Below are positions 6,816-15,302 of a stretch of DNA of 64,000 nucleotides, in pieces. The stretch covers positions 182,043 to 246,042 of the forward strand of contig JAGRPL010000014.1 in NCBI GenBank assembly GCA_019449595.1, written 5' to 3'. This DNA is from Rhodoferax sp. (GTDB lineage Bacteria; Pseudomonadota; Gammaproteobacteria; Burkholderiales; Burkholderiaceae_C). The position numbers and the translations under genes are program-made. The notes below the pieces were generated by a model, which had not been told where the DNA came from, made no database searches, and saw only the letters and a program-made list of their open reading frames with translations. How positions within the stretch are numbered: the stretch's first letter is position 1; each line of letters starts with the position of its first letter.

Positions 6816-9764
6816 ATGAAAACATTGGTCATTGCAGAAAAGCCATCGGTCGCCCAAGACATCGTGCGGGCGCTCACGCCCACCGCTGGCAAATTCGAGA
6901 AGCACGACGAATATTTCGAGAGCGACACCTACGTGGTCTCCAGCGCCGTGGGCCACCTGGTGGAGATCCAGGCCCCCGAGGAATTTGACGTCAAGCGCGG
7001 CAAGTGGAGTTTTGCCAACCTGCCAGTGATTCCCCCGCACTTTGACCTGAAGCCGGTGGACAAGACCAAGACGCGCCTGAACGCCGTGGTGAAGCTGGCC
7101 AAGCGCAAGGACGTGGGCCAGCTGGTGAACGCCTGCGACGCGGGCCGCGAAGGGGAGCTGATCTTCCGCCTGATCGAGCAGTACGCCGGTGGTGCAAAAC
7201 CCCTGGGCAAGCCGGTCAGCCGCCTGTGGCTGCAGTCCATGACACCACAGGCCATCCGCGACGGTTTCGAGAACCTGCGCAGCAACGAGCAAATGCAGCC
7301 GCTGGCCGATGCCGCGCGCTGCCGCAGTGAAGCCGACTGGCTGGTGGGCATCAACGGCACGCGCGCCATGACCGCGTTCAACTCGCGCGATGGCGGCTTC
7401 TTCCTGACGACGGTGGGCCGGGTGCAGACGCCCACGCTGTCGGTGGTGGTGGAACGCGAAGAGCAGATCCGCAAGTTCATCAGCCGCGACTACTGGGAAA
7501 TCCATGCCAGCTTCCACGCGGCTGCCGGCGAATACCCCGCCAAGTGGTTCAACCCCGCGCACAAGAAAGACGCCGACGACGCCGAGAAAAAAGCCGACCG
7601 CGTCTGGTCCCAGCGCGAAGCCCAGGCCATTGCCGACGCCGTGCGCGGCCAGCCGGCCACGGTGACGGAAGAGAGCAAGCCCACCACGCAGGCCAGCCCC
7701 ATGCTGTTCGACCTGACCAGCCTGCAGCGCGAGGCCAATGGCAAGTTTGGCTACTCGGCCAAGACCACGCTATCCATCGCGCAAAGCCTGTATGAGCGCC
7801 ACAAGGCGCTGACCTACCCGCGTACCGACTCACGCCACCTGCCCGAAGACTATGTGCCGGTGGTCAAGGACACGTTTGCCATGCTGGCCGACAGCGGCAT
7901 GAAGCACCTGGCCCCGTTCGCCGCCCAGGCCGTCAAGGGCAGCTACGTCAAACCCAGCAAGCGTATTTTCGACAACGCCAAGGTGTCGGATCACTTTGCC
8001 ATCATCCCCACGCTGCAGGCGCCCAGCGGCCTGTCGGAAGCCGAGCAGAAGATTTACGACCTGGTGGTGCGCCGCTTCATGGCCATCTTCTTCCCCAGTG
8101 CCGAATACCAGGTGACGACGCGCATCACCACCGCGGCCAGCCACGCCTTCAGGACCGAAGGCAAGGTGCTGGTCAAGCCGGGCTGGCTGGCCATCTACGG
8201 CAAGGAAGCCGCTGAAGAGGTGGAAGACGCCAAGGAAGGCGACAAGGGCCAGAACCTGGTGCCCGTGGCACCCGGTGAAAAGGTCAAGGGCGACCCGGTG
8301 GACCCCAAGGGCCTCAAGACCCGCCCCCCCGCACGCTACTCCGAAGCCACCTTGCTGGGCGCCATGGAAGGCGCGGGCAAGACCGTGGAAGACGACGAGC
8401 TGCGCGAAGCCATGCAGGAAAAAGGCCTGGGCACGCCAGCCACGCGCTCTTCCATCATTGAAGGTCTGATCGCCGAGAAGTACATGCTGCGCGAGGGCCG
8501 CGAGCTGATTCCCACCGCCAAGGCCTTCCAGCTCATGACGCTGCTGCGGGGCCTGGGTGTGGAAGAACTCTCCAAGGCCGAACTCACCGGCGAATGGGAA
8601 TACAAGCTGGCCCAGATGGAGCACGGCAAGATGAGCCGCGCAGCCTTCATGGCCGAGATCGCCTCCATGACCGAGCGCATGGTGAAGAAGGCCAAGGAAT
8701 ACGACCGCGACACTATCCCCGGCGACTACACCACCCTGACCGCCCCCTGCCCCAACTGCGGCGGCGTGGTCAAGGAAAACTACCGCCGCTACACCTGCAC
8801 CGGCAAGAGCGGTGACACCGAGGGCTGCGGCTTCTCCTTCGGCAAGTCCCCCGCCGGGCGCACCTTCGAGGTGGCCGAGGTCGAGCAGTTCCTGCGCGAC
8901 AAGCACATCGGACCGCTGGACGGCTTCCGCTCCAAGGCTGGCTGGCCCTTTGTGGCCGAGATGGTCATCAAGTACGACGACGAGGCCAAGAACTACAAAC
9001 TCGAATTCGACTTCGGCGACGACAAGGCCGGCGAGGACAGCGGCGAGATCATCGACTTCTCGGGGCAGGAATCCCTGGGTACCTGCCCTAAGTGCGGCGG
9101 CTCGGTGTTCGAGCACGGTAAGAACTACGTCTGCGACCGTTCGGTGCCCACCCATGCCCACCCCACGCCCACCTGCGACTTCAAGAGCGGCCAGATCATC
9201 CTGCAGCAACCCATTGAACGCGCGCAGATGCAAAAGCTGCTGGCCACCGGCAAGACCGATCTGCTGGACAAGTTTGTCTCCATGCGCACCCGGCGCGCCT
9301 TCAAGGCCATGCTGGCGTGGGACGCGGAGGCCGGCAAGGTGAATTTCGAGTTCGCACCCTCCAAGTTCCCACCCCGCAAAACGGCCGGCAAGCCGGCAAC
9401 CGCTACAAAAACAGGAGCTTCACGCACAGCAAAGACGGGCGCCGCAGCCAAGAAAGTGCCTGCAAAGAAGACAGCAGGCACCAAGGCGGCCGCTGCCAAG
9501 ACGGCCAAACCCAAGGCCCCGCGCAAGGCCAGCACCGCCGCCGGCCTGCAACCCAGCGCGGCGCTGGCAGCGGTCATTGGCAACGAACCGGTGGCCCGCA
9601 CCCAGGTCATCAAGAAGTTGTGGGACTACATCAAGGCCAACGGCCTGCAGGACGCCACCAACAAGCGCGCCATCAACGCCGATGCCAAGCTGCTGGCCGT
9701 GTTTGGCAAGCCGCAGGTCACCATGTTTGAACTCGCCGGCCTGGCCGGCAAGCACCTGGGCTGA
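6816..9764 (+). CDS. topB: DNA topoisomerase III with lysine-rich linker and C-terminal SWIB domain
   Basis: This is a type IA topoisomerase of 982 aa. The TOPRIM domain has LVIAEKPS (Glu8) and NACDAGREGE (Asp108). The catalytic Tyr334 is in YPRTDSR. Two zinc-ribbon-like Cys4 motifs follow the core, the first starting CPNCGG and the second CPKCGG. Residues about 853-910 are a low-complexity Lys/Ala/Thr tail like histone H1, and about 911-982 form a SWIB/MDM2-type domain (VIKKLWDYIKANGLQD). The enzyme passes single strands and decatenates DNA. It is much longer than E. coli TopB because of the tail. ATG at 6816 is chosen because it gives the canonical MKTLVIAEKPS. Repeat copy H lies in frame in the tail. 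Confidence 0.95.
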   Translation: MKTLVIAEKPSVAQDIVRALTPTAGKFEKHDEYFESDTYVVSSAVGHLVEIQAPEEFDVKRGKWSFANLPVIPPHFDLKPVDKTKTRLNAVVKLAKRKDVGQLVNACDAGREGELIFRLIEQYAGGAKPLGKPVSRLWLQSMTPQAIRDGFENLRSNEQMQPLADAARCRSEADWLVGINGTRAMTAFNSRDGGFFLTTVGRVQTPTLSVVVEREEQIRKFISRDYWEIHASFHAAAGEYPAKWFNPAHKKDADDAEKKADRVWSQREAQAIADAVRGQPATVTEESKPTTQASPMLFDLTSLQREANGKFGYSAKTTLSIAQSLYERHKALTYPRTDSRHLPEDYVPVVKDTFAMLADSGMKHLAPFAAQAVKGSYVKPSKRIFDNAKVSDHFAIIPTLQAPSGLSEAEQKIYDLVVRRFMAIFFPSAEYQVTTRITTAASHAFRTEGKVLVKPGWLAIYGKEAAEEVEDAKEGDKGQNLVPVAPGEKVKGDPVDPKGLKTRPPARYSEATLLGAMEGAGKTVEDDELREAMQEKGLGTPATRSSIIEGLIAEKYMLREGRELIPTAKAFQLMTLLRGLGVEELSKAELTGEWEYKLAQMEHGKMSRAAFMAEIASMTERMVKKAKEYDRDTIPGDYTTLTAPCPNCGGVVKENYRRYTCTGKSGDTEGCGFSFGKSPAGRTFEVAEVEQFLRDKHIGPLDGFRSKAGWPFVAEMVIKYDDEAKNYKLEFDFGDDKAGEDSGEIIDFSGQESLGTCPKCGGSVFEHGKNYVCDRSVPTHAHPTPTCDFKSGQIILQQPIERAQMQKLLATGKTDLLDKFVSMRTRRAFKAMLAWDAEAGKVNFEFAPSKFPPRKTAGKPATATKTGASRTAKTGAAAKKVPAKKTAGTKAAAAKTAKPKAPRKASTAAGLQPSAALAAVIGNEPVARTQVIKKLWDYIKANGLQDATNKRAINADAKLLAVFGKPQVTMFELAGLAGKHLG
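9401..9430 (-). repeat. Dispersed hairpin element, copy H, inside the topB linker
   Basis: On the minus strand this reads GCGTGAAGCTCCTGTTTTTG followed by TAGCGG. It keeps the GCG, AGCT and TAGC anchors and the family spacing, but with a mutated left arm. In the topB frame it encodes about TKTGASRTA within the lysine-rich linker. It is inserted opposite to the gene's direction. This is the most diverged copy and could be chance. Confidence 0.45.
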
Positions 9765-9799
9765 GTGCCCAAAATGATGACATTCGTGTATTTAAAAAA

Positions 9800-10750
9800 A
9801 TGAAAAAACTTGTCTCGATCGTTGCCCCATTTTTCAACGAGGCAGAAGGAGTTGGACTGTACTTTTCTCGACTTGATACCGTCGTAAAGAGTTTGATAGA
9901 TTTCAATTTTGAATTTGTGTGCGTTGACGACGGCAGTGACGACGCTACGTTGTCATTGTTAATACAGCATGCTGCTATTGACAGCCGTATTCACGTGGTG
10001 GAATTAACAAGAAATTTCGGGAAAGAGGCTGCACTAACAGCTGGCCTCGATGCAGCAACGGGCGACGCGGTTATTCCGATCGACGCCGACCTGCAAGATC
10101 CTCCTGAACTGATTAAGCAAATGCTTGAAGCGTGGGCAAAAGGCGCGGAAGTAGTATTGGCTCGACGGGTGGACCGCAGCTCGGATACTTTTCTCAAACG
10201 CAAAAGTGCCGAATTTTTCTACAAAATTCACAATCACTTCTCCAGCGTCAAAATTCCAGCTAATGTAGGAGACTTTCGTTTATTAGATCGAACAGTAGTG
10301 CAGGCCCTGCAGCGCTTGCCGGAGCGGCAACGGTTTATGAAGGGACTGTTCGCATGGGTAGGGTTTAAAACGGTCACACTTGATTACATTCGCGAGGCAC
10401 GGTCTGCAGGGAATTCCAAATTTTCAGGATGGAAGCTGTGGAATTTTGCTTTAGAAGGCATTACCAGTTTCAGCACCTCACCGCTCAAAATTTGGTCCTA
10501 TTTGGGCGGTCTAGGTGCACTCTGCAGTTTGGTTTATGCGTTGTTTATCGTAGCACGCACGCTAATACACGGCATTGACCTACCGGGTTATGCTTCATTG
10601 TTAGTTTCAGTTATCTTCTTTGGCAGCGTGCAACTCTTGGGTATTGGCATGCTAGGGGAGTACGTTGGTCGCATATATATGGAGAGCAAACAACGTCCGC
10701 TTTATATTGTACGCAAGACGTATCGTGAACCAGTTCAGCGCCTAGAGTAA
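9800..10750 (+). CDS. GtrB-like family 2 glycosyltransferase (polyprenyl-phosphate sugar transferase)
   Basis: This 316-aa protein has a GT-A catalytic domain (VSIVAPFFNEAEGV at the N-terminus, CVDDGSDDAT, and the metal-binding IDADLQDPPELI). Two C-terminal TM helices follow, with GIGMLGEYVGRIY between them and the tail. This is the GtrB/DPM1-like architecture: it moves a hexose from UDP-sugar to undecaprenyl phosphate on the cytoplasmic face of the inner membrane. gtrA follows 2 bp later. Base composition is clearly lower in GC than the flanks (26 of 60 bases in 9901-9960), pointing to acquisition. The sugar and acceptor are unknown. Confidence 0.9.
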   Translation: MKKLVSIVAPFFNEAEGVGLYFSRLDTVVKSLIDFNFEFVCVDDGSDDATLSLLIQHAAIDSRIHVVELTRNFGKEAALTAGLDAATGDAVIPIDADLQDPPELIKQMLEAWAKGAEVVLARRVDRSSDTFLKRKSAEFFYKIHNHFSSVKIPANVGDFRLLDRTVVQALQRLPERQRFMKGLFAWVGFKTVTLDYIREARSAGNSKFSGWKLWNFALEGITSFSTSPLKIWSYLGGLGALCSLVYALFIVARTLIHGIDLPGYASLLVSVIFFGSVQLLGIGMLGEYVGRIYMESKQRPLYIVRKTYREPVQRLE

Positions 10751-10752
10751 AA

Positions 10753-11166
10753 ATGATCACTAGGCGTGCAATACGTTTCGGCCTGACAGGTATTTTGAAT
10801 ACGGTCGTACACGCTATCACAGCCAGTCTGTGGATTCATGCGGTGCACCCCAACCCCAGCGTCGCCAATGGCGTAGCTTTCACGGTTGCCACCCTATTTT
10901 CATTCACTGTCAATACGCTTTGGAGCTTTTCGCAGCCCTTAGATAGGGTCGTTTTTATTAGGTTCTTTGTCGTTGCACTACTTGGACTTCCGCTGTCAGC
11001 GGGCATCGCTGCGGTAGTGGACTGGCTCGGATATAGTTACGTGTATGGGATTGCTGCCGTAGTATGTTTACTGCCACCTGTAAACTTCGTTCTGCACAAT
11101 TTCTGGACTTACCGAGTCGCTTACGACGACACCTCAATCCATCAACAGATAATAAATCATGAGTGA
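10753..11166 (+). CDS. GtrA-family membrane protein (putative polyprenyl-linked sugar flippase)
   Basis: This 137-aa protein has four predicted TM helices and the GtrA pattern: RRAIRFGLTGILNTVVH at the N-terminus, a central FTVNTLWSF, and NFVLHNFWTYR near the C-terminus. GtrA proteins are thought to flip undecaprenyl-phosphate-sugar to the periplasm for surface-polysaccharide decoration. It starts 2 bp after the GT2 gene and overlaps the next small gene by 8 bp, so the three form one operon. AT-richer than the neighbouring core genes. Confidence 0.85.
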   Translation: MITRRAIRFGLTGILNTVVHAITASLWIHAVHPNPSVANGVAFTVATLFSFTVNTLWSFSQPLDRVVFIRFFVVALLGLPLSAGIAAVVDWLGYSYVYGIAAVVCLLPPVNFVLHNFWTYRVAYDDTSIHQQIINHE

Positions 11167-11488
11167 TCCAGCACGCGTGGAAACGAGTTTTGTAACCAAA
11201 GTTATCGTCGTGGTTGTTGCCATTGGCGCCTTGGTCTCTTTTCTGACACCGAACACAGACGGTTTGAAGCGCTTTGATACCCCCGTCAATCAGCTATTTC
11301 TGCTTTCATTTATTCAGAATCCCGAAGGTCTCTACATGGTTAGCGAGATTTGGGAAAACGAAAAACGCTACGATTTTGCCATCCGAGAAATGCGACTGGC
11401 TATCGGCTTGCTCGAAATGCACAATGCTGATGCGACTGTGCTCAAACGCTACAAAGACCGCCTGGCCAAGTTAACAGCAAAAGAATAA
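11159..11488 (+). CDS. Hypothetical single-TM protein in the gtr cassette
   Basis: I do not recognise this 109-aa protein. An N-terminal hydrophobic helix at about residues 12-30 (VTKVIVVVVAIGALVSFLT) is followed by a mainly helical soluble part of about 75 residues rich in charged side chains (ENEKRYDFAIREMRLAIGLL). Overlap of 8 bp with gtrA argues for translational coupling and a shared role in membrane sugar transfer. It ends 11 bp before the convergent stop of the polytopic membrane protein. Composition is AT-rich like the rest of the cassette. No function is claimed. Confidence 0.7.
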   Translation: MSDPARVETSFVTKVIVVVVAIGALVSFLTPNTDGLKRFDTPVNQLFLLSFIQNPEGLYMVSEIWENEKRYDFAIREMRLAIGLLEMHNADATVLKRYKDRLAKLTAKE

Positions 11489-11499
11489 GCGCGAGCAGC

Positions 11500-13008
11500 T
11501 TAAGACTGCGCCACTGTAAATCGATACTGGTTGAAATCCAAACGGATATCACAGGGAACGGAACTGAGATTCTTATAGCGGTAGGTGATGGACTTGCCCA
11601 ACAACTCACTCAGATACCCTGACCAGTACCCCTCATCCCCGGAAACTTTTTCGGGAGCATGTACACCGCACACAACCGTTGTCCCGTTTGCGTCCATCGG
11701 TTGCTTGTGCAAATCAGCAATTGCCTGAGCCCACAACTTGCTGTCTAACCGATTAGTTTCGGCCAGATTTCCCCAGCGAAGGTAGTTATCACACGCCGAC
11801 GTAGCGAGTACCGAAAGCACCAAAAAGAACAATGCTTTTTCTTGCATAGCCTTGCGACCACCCACCAAAGATAGCACACCCAAACTCACAACCATTGCTA
11901 AAGGAAACGCGCTGAAATAGTTACCGACGTAATGAGGATCTTCGGCTGCCCACTGCCGGTATCCTTCCACGAAACCATGCAACAAATTCGGACAAAAAAC
12001 ATAGAAAATTAAAACTGCTAGGCTACTCTTCCTGTAGAGAAGATTTGGATATTTTTTGTCTCGAATAGCTGGCAGGAGCAAAAAGCTTGCAACAAAAATG
12101 CAGGTCGCATAGACGAGCGCCAACAACAGATTATGAGGAGCAGAAATACCTTCGAAATAATTGGTTAACGCTTTAATCTGGAAGTGAAACCCATTAACGG
12201 AAAATTTATAGACTGTAATTGCGATATCAATAGCGTTCCCTGAACTATCCAACCCGCGTCCGGAGGTTGGCTGAGAACGTCGATAGATAAAGTACGTCAC
12301 TATGTAAGCCGCGACGACCACGAAAAGCATCCAATTGCGTCGCAGAAACAACAATAACAATTGCCACCAATCTCTCAACTGCGAATGACTGCGTGACTCA
12401 GAAAAATACCGAAATAAAAACAGCGCCGGATACACACCCGCGTAAAACAGCATGGGCTCGTACGCCAATAGCGAGAAAGCAAATAGCACATATGGGCCAA
12501 TGATGGTCCGCTTGGATCGATCACCATCAAGGATTTTCAGGTACCAGACAAAGCTCATGAACATCACTGCAAACTGCAGATTGAACATCATCAAATAACC
12601 GTGAAATGGACTGTAATAACCAGGGCTTACATCGATTAAAGCCAGCCACACCAAGCCCGCAAACAAGCCTGTCGGTAAATTGACCAGACAGACGCAAAAG
12701 AATACGAACGACAGGAACACGCTTCCATTCACCAAAATTTTGATGACATTGGCAGCTTCCCAGCTACCCAAGCGATACGGAATGGTTGCCAAAGTGTTAA
12801 TTGGAATCAGCCAAAATCGTCCTTGGGCTGATGCGGTTTGTAAATTCATATCCCATGTAGATCGAATGATCCACGGGTCATCGGAATTGGATAGCATCAT
12901 TCCCCAGTGCTGGCCCAGTAATAGCGCCAGGGCAAAAAGAACAAGAATTACAGACACCCACTCAATCGCTGTGCGCGGGCTGTAACGTGCGGATTCACTT
13001 GAATTCAT
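11500..13008 (-). CDS. Polytopic membrane protein, GtrC-like in position and topology
   Basis: This protein has 502 aa from the ATG at 13008 and about ten hydrophobic helices. An early periplasmic loop carries NSDDPWIIRSTW. The C-terminal soluble tail has two cysteines (VCGVHAPE and VPCDIRL). The layout suits a GT-C-type transferase that adds the flipped sugar to a surface glycan, the third role (GtrC) in such cassettes. GtrC proteins share little sequence, so this rests on topology and context. It is convergent with the other cassette genes and equally AT-rich (29 of 60 bases GC in 12721-12780). A GTG at 13062 would overlap rarD and is rejected as start. Confidence 0.6.
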   Translation of the reverse strand: MNSSESARYSPRTAIEWVSVILVLFALALLLGQHWGMMLSNSDDPWIIRSTWDMNLQTASAQGRFWLIPINTLATIPYRLGSWEAANVIKILVNGSVFLSFVFFCVCLVNLPTGLFAGLVWLALIDVSPGYYSPFHGYLMMFNLQFAVMFMSFVWYLKILDGDRSKRTIIGPYVLFAFSLLAYEPMLFYAGVYPALFLFRYFSESRSHSQLRDWWQLLLLFLRRNWMLFVVVAAYIVTYFIYRRSQPTSGRGLDSSGNAIDIAITVYKFSVNGFHFQIKALTNYFEGISAPHNLLLALVYATCIFVASFLLLPAIRDKKYPNLLYRKSSLAVLIFYVFCPNLLHGFVEGYRQWAAEDPHYVGNYFSAFPLAMVVSLGVLSLVGGRKAMQEKALFFLVLSVLATSACDNYLRWGNLAETNRLDSKLWAQAIADLHKQPMDANGTTVVCGVHAPEKVSGDEGYWSGYLSELLGKSITYRYKNLSSVPCDIRLDFNQYRFTVAQS

Positions 13009-13037
13009 AGCTGAATAGTACGGTTTGTTTCTTGAGG

Positions 13038-13910
13038 TTACCGACGCTGCGTGCTGGCCCACCAGCCCTCGGCGCTGTACACCAGCAGCGCCACCCAGAT
13101 CAGCACAAACCCCACGGCACGGCGGGCATCAAAGGCCTCGCCATACAGCCACACGCCCAGCAGCAGCAGCATGCTGGGTGCGATGTACTGCAGCAACCCC
13201 AGCGTGGCCATGGAAACTCGGCGCGCACCGGCGGCAAACAGCAGCAAGGGAATGGCGGTAATGGGCCCGGCCAGCACCAGCCAGCCCAGGGTGGCGGCGT
13301 CGCCCTGCACCAGGGCGCCCCGGCCCTGCCAGGCCCACCAGGCCAGCAGGCCGGCCGCAAAGGGGGCCAGCAGCAAGGTCTCCAGCGCCAGGCCCTCCAG
13401 CGCGCCCAGCGGCGCCACCTTGCGCAGCAGGCCGTAAAAGCCGAAGGTCAGCGCCAGCAGCACCGCCACCCAGGGCAGGCGCCCGGCCTGCACGGTCAGC
13501 CACAGCACGCCGGCCGCCGCCACGGCCACGGCCACCCACTGGCCCGGACGCGGGCGCTCGTGCAGGAACACGAAACCCAGCGCCACGTTGACCAACGGCA
13601 GGATGAAGTAACCCAGGCTGGCATCTAGCACATGGTCGTTCTGCACCGCCCAGACATACACCGTCCAGTTGGCCACCAGCAGCGTGGCCGACAGCGCGAA
13701 CGCGCCCAGCACCCGGGGCTGTTGTCGCAGCGGACGCAACCAGGCCCAGCGGCGCAGCACCAGCAGCAGGCAGAGCACAAACGCCAGCGACCACACGGTG
13801 CGGTGCATCACCACTTCCAGGGCGTTCACTCCCAGCAGTTGCTTGAAGAACAGGGGGAACAGTCCCCAGGCCGTGTAGGCCAGGGCCGCGTAAAAAATGC
13901 CAGGATTCAT
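13038..13910 (-). CDS. rarD: RarD/EamA-family transporter
   Basis: This 290-aa inner-membrane protein, from the ATG at 13910, has ten predicted TM helices in two EamA repeats. It opens MNPGIFYAALAYTAWGLFPLFF and contains HRTVWSLAF and the second-repeat block LQYIAPSMLLLLGVW. RarD is named from a chloramphenicol-sensitivity phenotype but its substrate is not established; EamA proteins export metabolites. An open frame extends upstream to 14162, but the extra residues are arginine- and cysteine-rich shadow sequence, so the internal ATG is preferred. The MFS gene upstream on the same strand ends 109 bp away; nothing is visible in that gap. High GC, marking the right edge of the gtr island. Confidence 0.88.
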   Translation of the reverse strand: MNPGIFYAALAYTAWGLFPLFFKQLLGVNALEVVMHRTVWSLAFVLCLLLVLRRWAWLRPLRQQPRVLGAFALSATLLVANWTVYVWAVQNDHVLDASLGYFILPLVNVALGFVFLHERPRPGQWVAVAVAAAGVLWLTVQAGRLPWVAVLLALTFGFYGLLRKVAPLGALEGLALETLLLAPFAAGLLAWWAWQGRGALVQGDAATLGWLVLAGPITAIPLLLFAAGARRVSMATLGLLQYIAPSMLLLLGVWLYGEAFDARRAVGFVLIWVALLVYSAEGWWASTQRR

Positions 13911-14019
13911 GGTGGGCGATAAGCAGAGAGAGAGCAGATGGGTAGTGAGCTTACCCGGCGGCTCTTCTCCGCGTTGGTCTGCGGGTACCGGGCGTGACAA
14001 CGCTGCGTGCGCCCCCTGT

Positions 14020-15207
14020 CTAAAACAACCAGCGCAGACGCACCGCCAGCGCCGCAAGCGCGAAGCCCATCGCCAGGATGCACACCCCAATCCACCCCCA
14101 TTGGCCAAGCACCACACTGCCCAAGAACGCGCCACTGGACATGCCGGTGAACATGCCGACAAACAGCACCGCGTTCAAGCGGCTGCGCGCGGCGGGCTCG
14201 ATGCTGTAGACGATGGACTGGTGCGCAATCAGCGCGGCCTGCGCACCCAGATCGAACACCACGGCACCGACGGCAATCAGCCACAGCTGATCGGTGCCCA
14301 GCGCCATGGCCAGAAACGCGGCAGCCACCAGTACCGCACCGATGCGGATGACCCGCTCGGGGCCTTTGCGGTCGGCCATGCGACCTGCCAGCGGCGCGGC
14401 CAAAGCGCCCGCAGCACCGGCCAGACCAAAGGCACCCGCTGCGCTGCTGCCCAAATGAAACGGTGCGGCGTGCAACATCACCGCCAACGTGGACCAGAAG
14501 GCGCTGAAACCCACACTCAGCAGGCCCTGTGCCACGGCAGCACGGCGCAGTTCTGCATGGCGGCGCCACAAGGTCACCAGCGAACCCAGCAGGGCCCCAT
14601 AGCGCATGGTGGTGGTGGGCACAAAACGGGGCAACCGGTACCACACCGCCACACCCAGCAGCGCAATGCTGGTGGCCGCCGCCACAAACATGGTGCGCCA
14701 ACCCCACTGCTCGGCCACCCAGCCACTGACCACGCGTGACAGCAGGATACCGAGGAGCAGCCCGGTCATGACCGTGCCGACCATCTTGCCGCGGTGGGCG
14801 TCGGGCGCCAGTGTCGCCATGGCGGGCACGATGTCCTGTGCCAGGGTAGCGGCCAGGCCAATGGCCAGACTGGCGGCCAGCAGAACGCCCAAGCTCGGTG
14901 CCGCAGCGGCCGCCAGGAGGGCCGTTGTCAGCGCAACGGCCTTGCCCAGGATGATGCGGCGGCGGTCATAGCGGTCACCCAGTGGCGCCAGCAGCAGAAT
15001 GCCCAGCGCGTAACCCAGTTGGGTCAGCGTGGGCACCAGACCGATCACACCGGGTGTGGCCTGAAATTCGCTCCCCAGCACGCCCAGCATGGGCTGGGCG
15101 TAGTACAGCGTGGCGGCGCCCAAGCCGGCACCGGTGGCCAGCAAGAGCACCAGGATGGCAGGAATACCTGTCTGTACTGGTTTATGCGCAATGGATACGG
15201 AAGACAT
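14020..15207 (-). CDS. MFS transporter, drug/metabolite efflux type
   Basis: This protein has 395 aa from the ATG at 15207, which has AGGAG 9-10 bases upstream. It has twelve predicted TM helices, the MFS loop 2-3 motif LAPLGDRYDRRRIILGK, and the half-repeat motif LAGRMADRKGPERVIRIG. YYAQPMLGVL near the N-terminus resembles a family of efflux carriers close to YgaY/ YtbD-type proteins. It exchanges or exports small molecules at the inner membrane; the substrate is unknown. It is divergent from an adjacent LysR regulator across 95 bp, the classic arrangement for LysR control of a transporter. Confidence 0.88.
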   Translation of the reverse strand: MSSVSIAHKPVQTGIPAILVLLLATGAGLGAATLYYAQPMLGVLGSEFQATPGVIGLVPTLTQLGYALGILLLAPLGDRYDRRRIILGKAVALTTALLAAAAAPSLGVLLAASLAIGLAATLAQDIVPAMATLAPDAHRGKMVGTVMTGLLLGILLSRVVSGWVAEQWGWRTMFVAAATSIALLGVAVWYRLPRFVPTTTMRYGALLGSLVTLWRRHAELRRAAVAQGLLSVGFSAFWSTLAVMLHAAPFHLGSSAAGAFGLAGAAGALAAPLAGRMADRKGPERVIRIGAVLVAAAFLAMALGTDQLWLIAVGAVVFDLGAQAALIAHQSIVYSIEPAARSRLNAVLFVGMFTGMSSGAFLGSVVLGQWGWIGVCILAMGFALAALAVRLRWLF

Positions 15208-15302
15208 GAAAAAACTCCTGTTTTTGGGCGATGCGCAAGTGTCTTTCAGACGAAATCTCCTGAGAAGGCCCGCTTTAGGCAGAATTGTTATACGCTTGGC
15301 GC

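Noticed and set aside
13000..13020. CATAGCTGAATAG near the GtrC-like start as a ninth hairpin element
   Set aside because: It shares only ATAGC and AGCT-like bits and lacks the GCG anchor and the 7-nt loop spacing.
13009..13062. GTG start for the GtrC-like protein at 13062
   Set aside because: It would overlap rarD and add non-hydrophobic residues. The ATG at 13008 gives a normal membrane-protein start.
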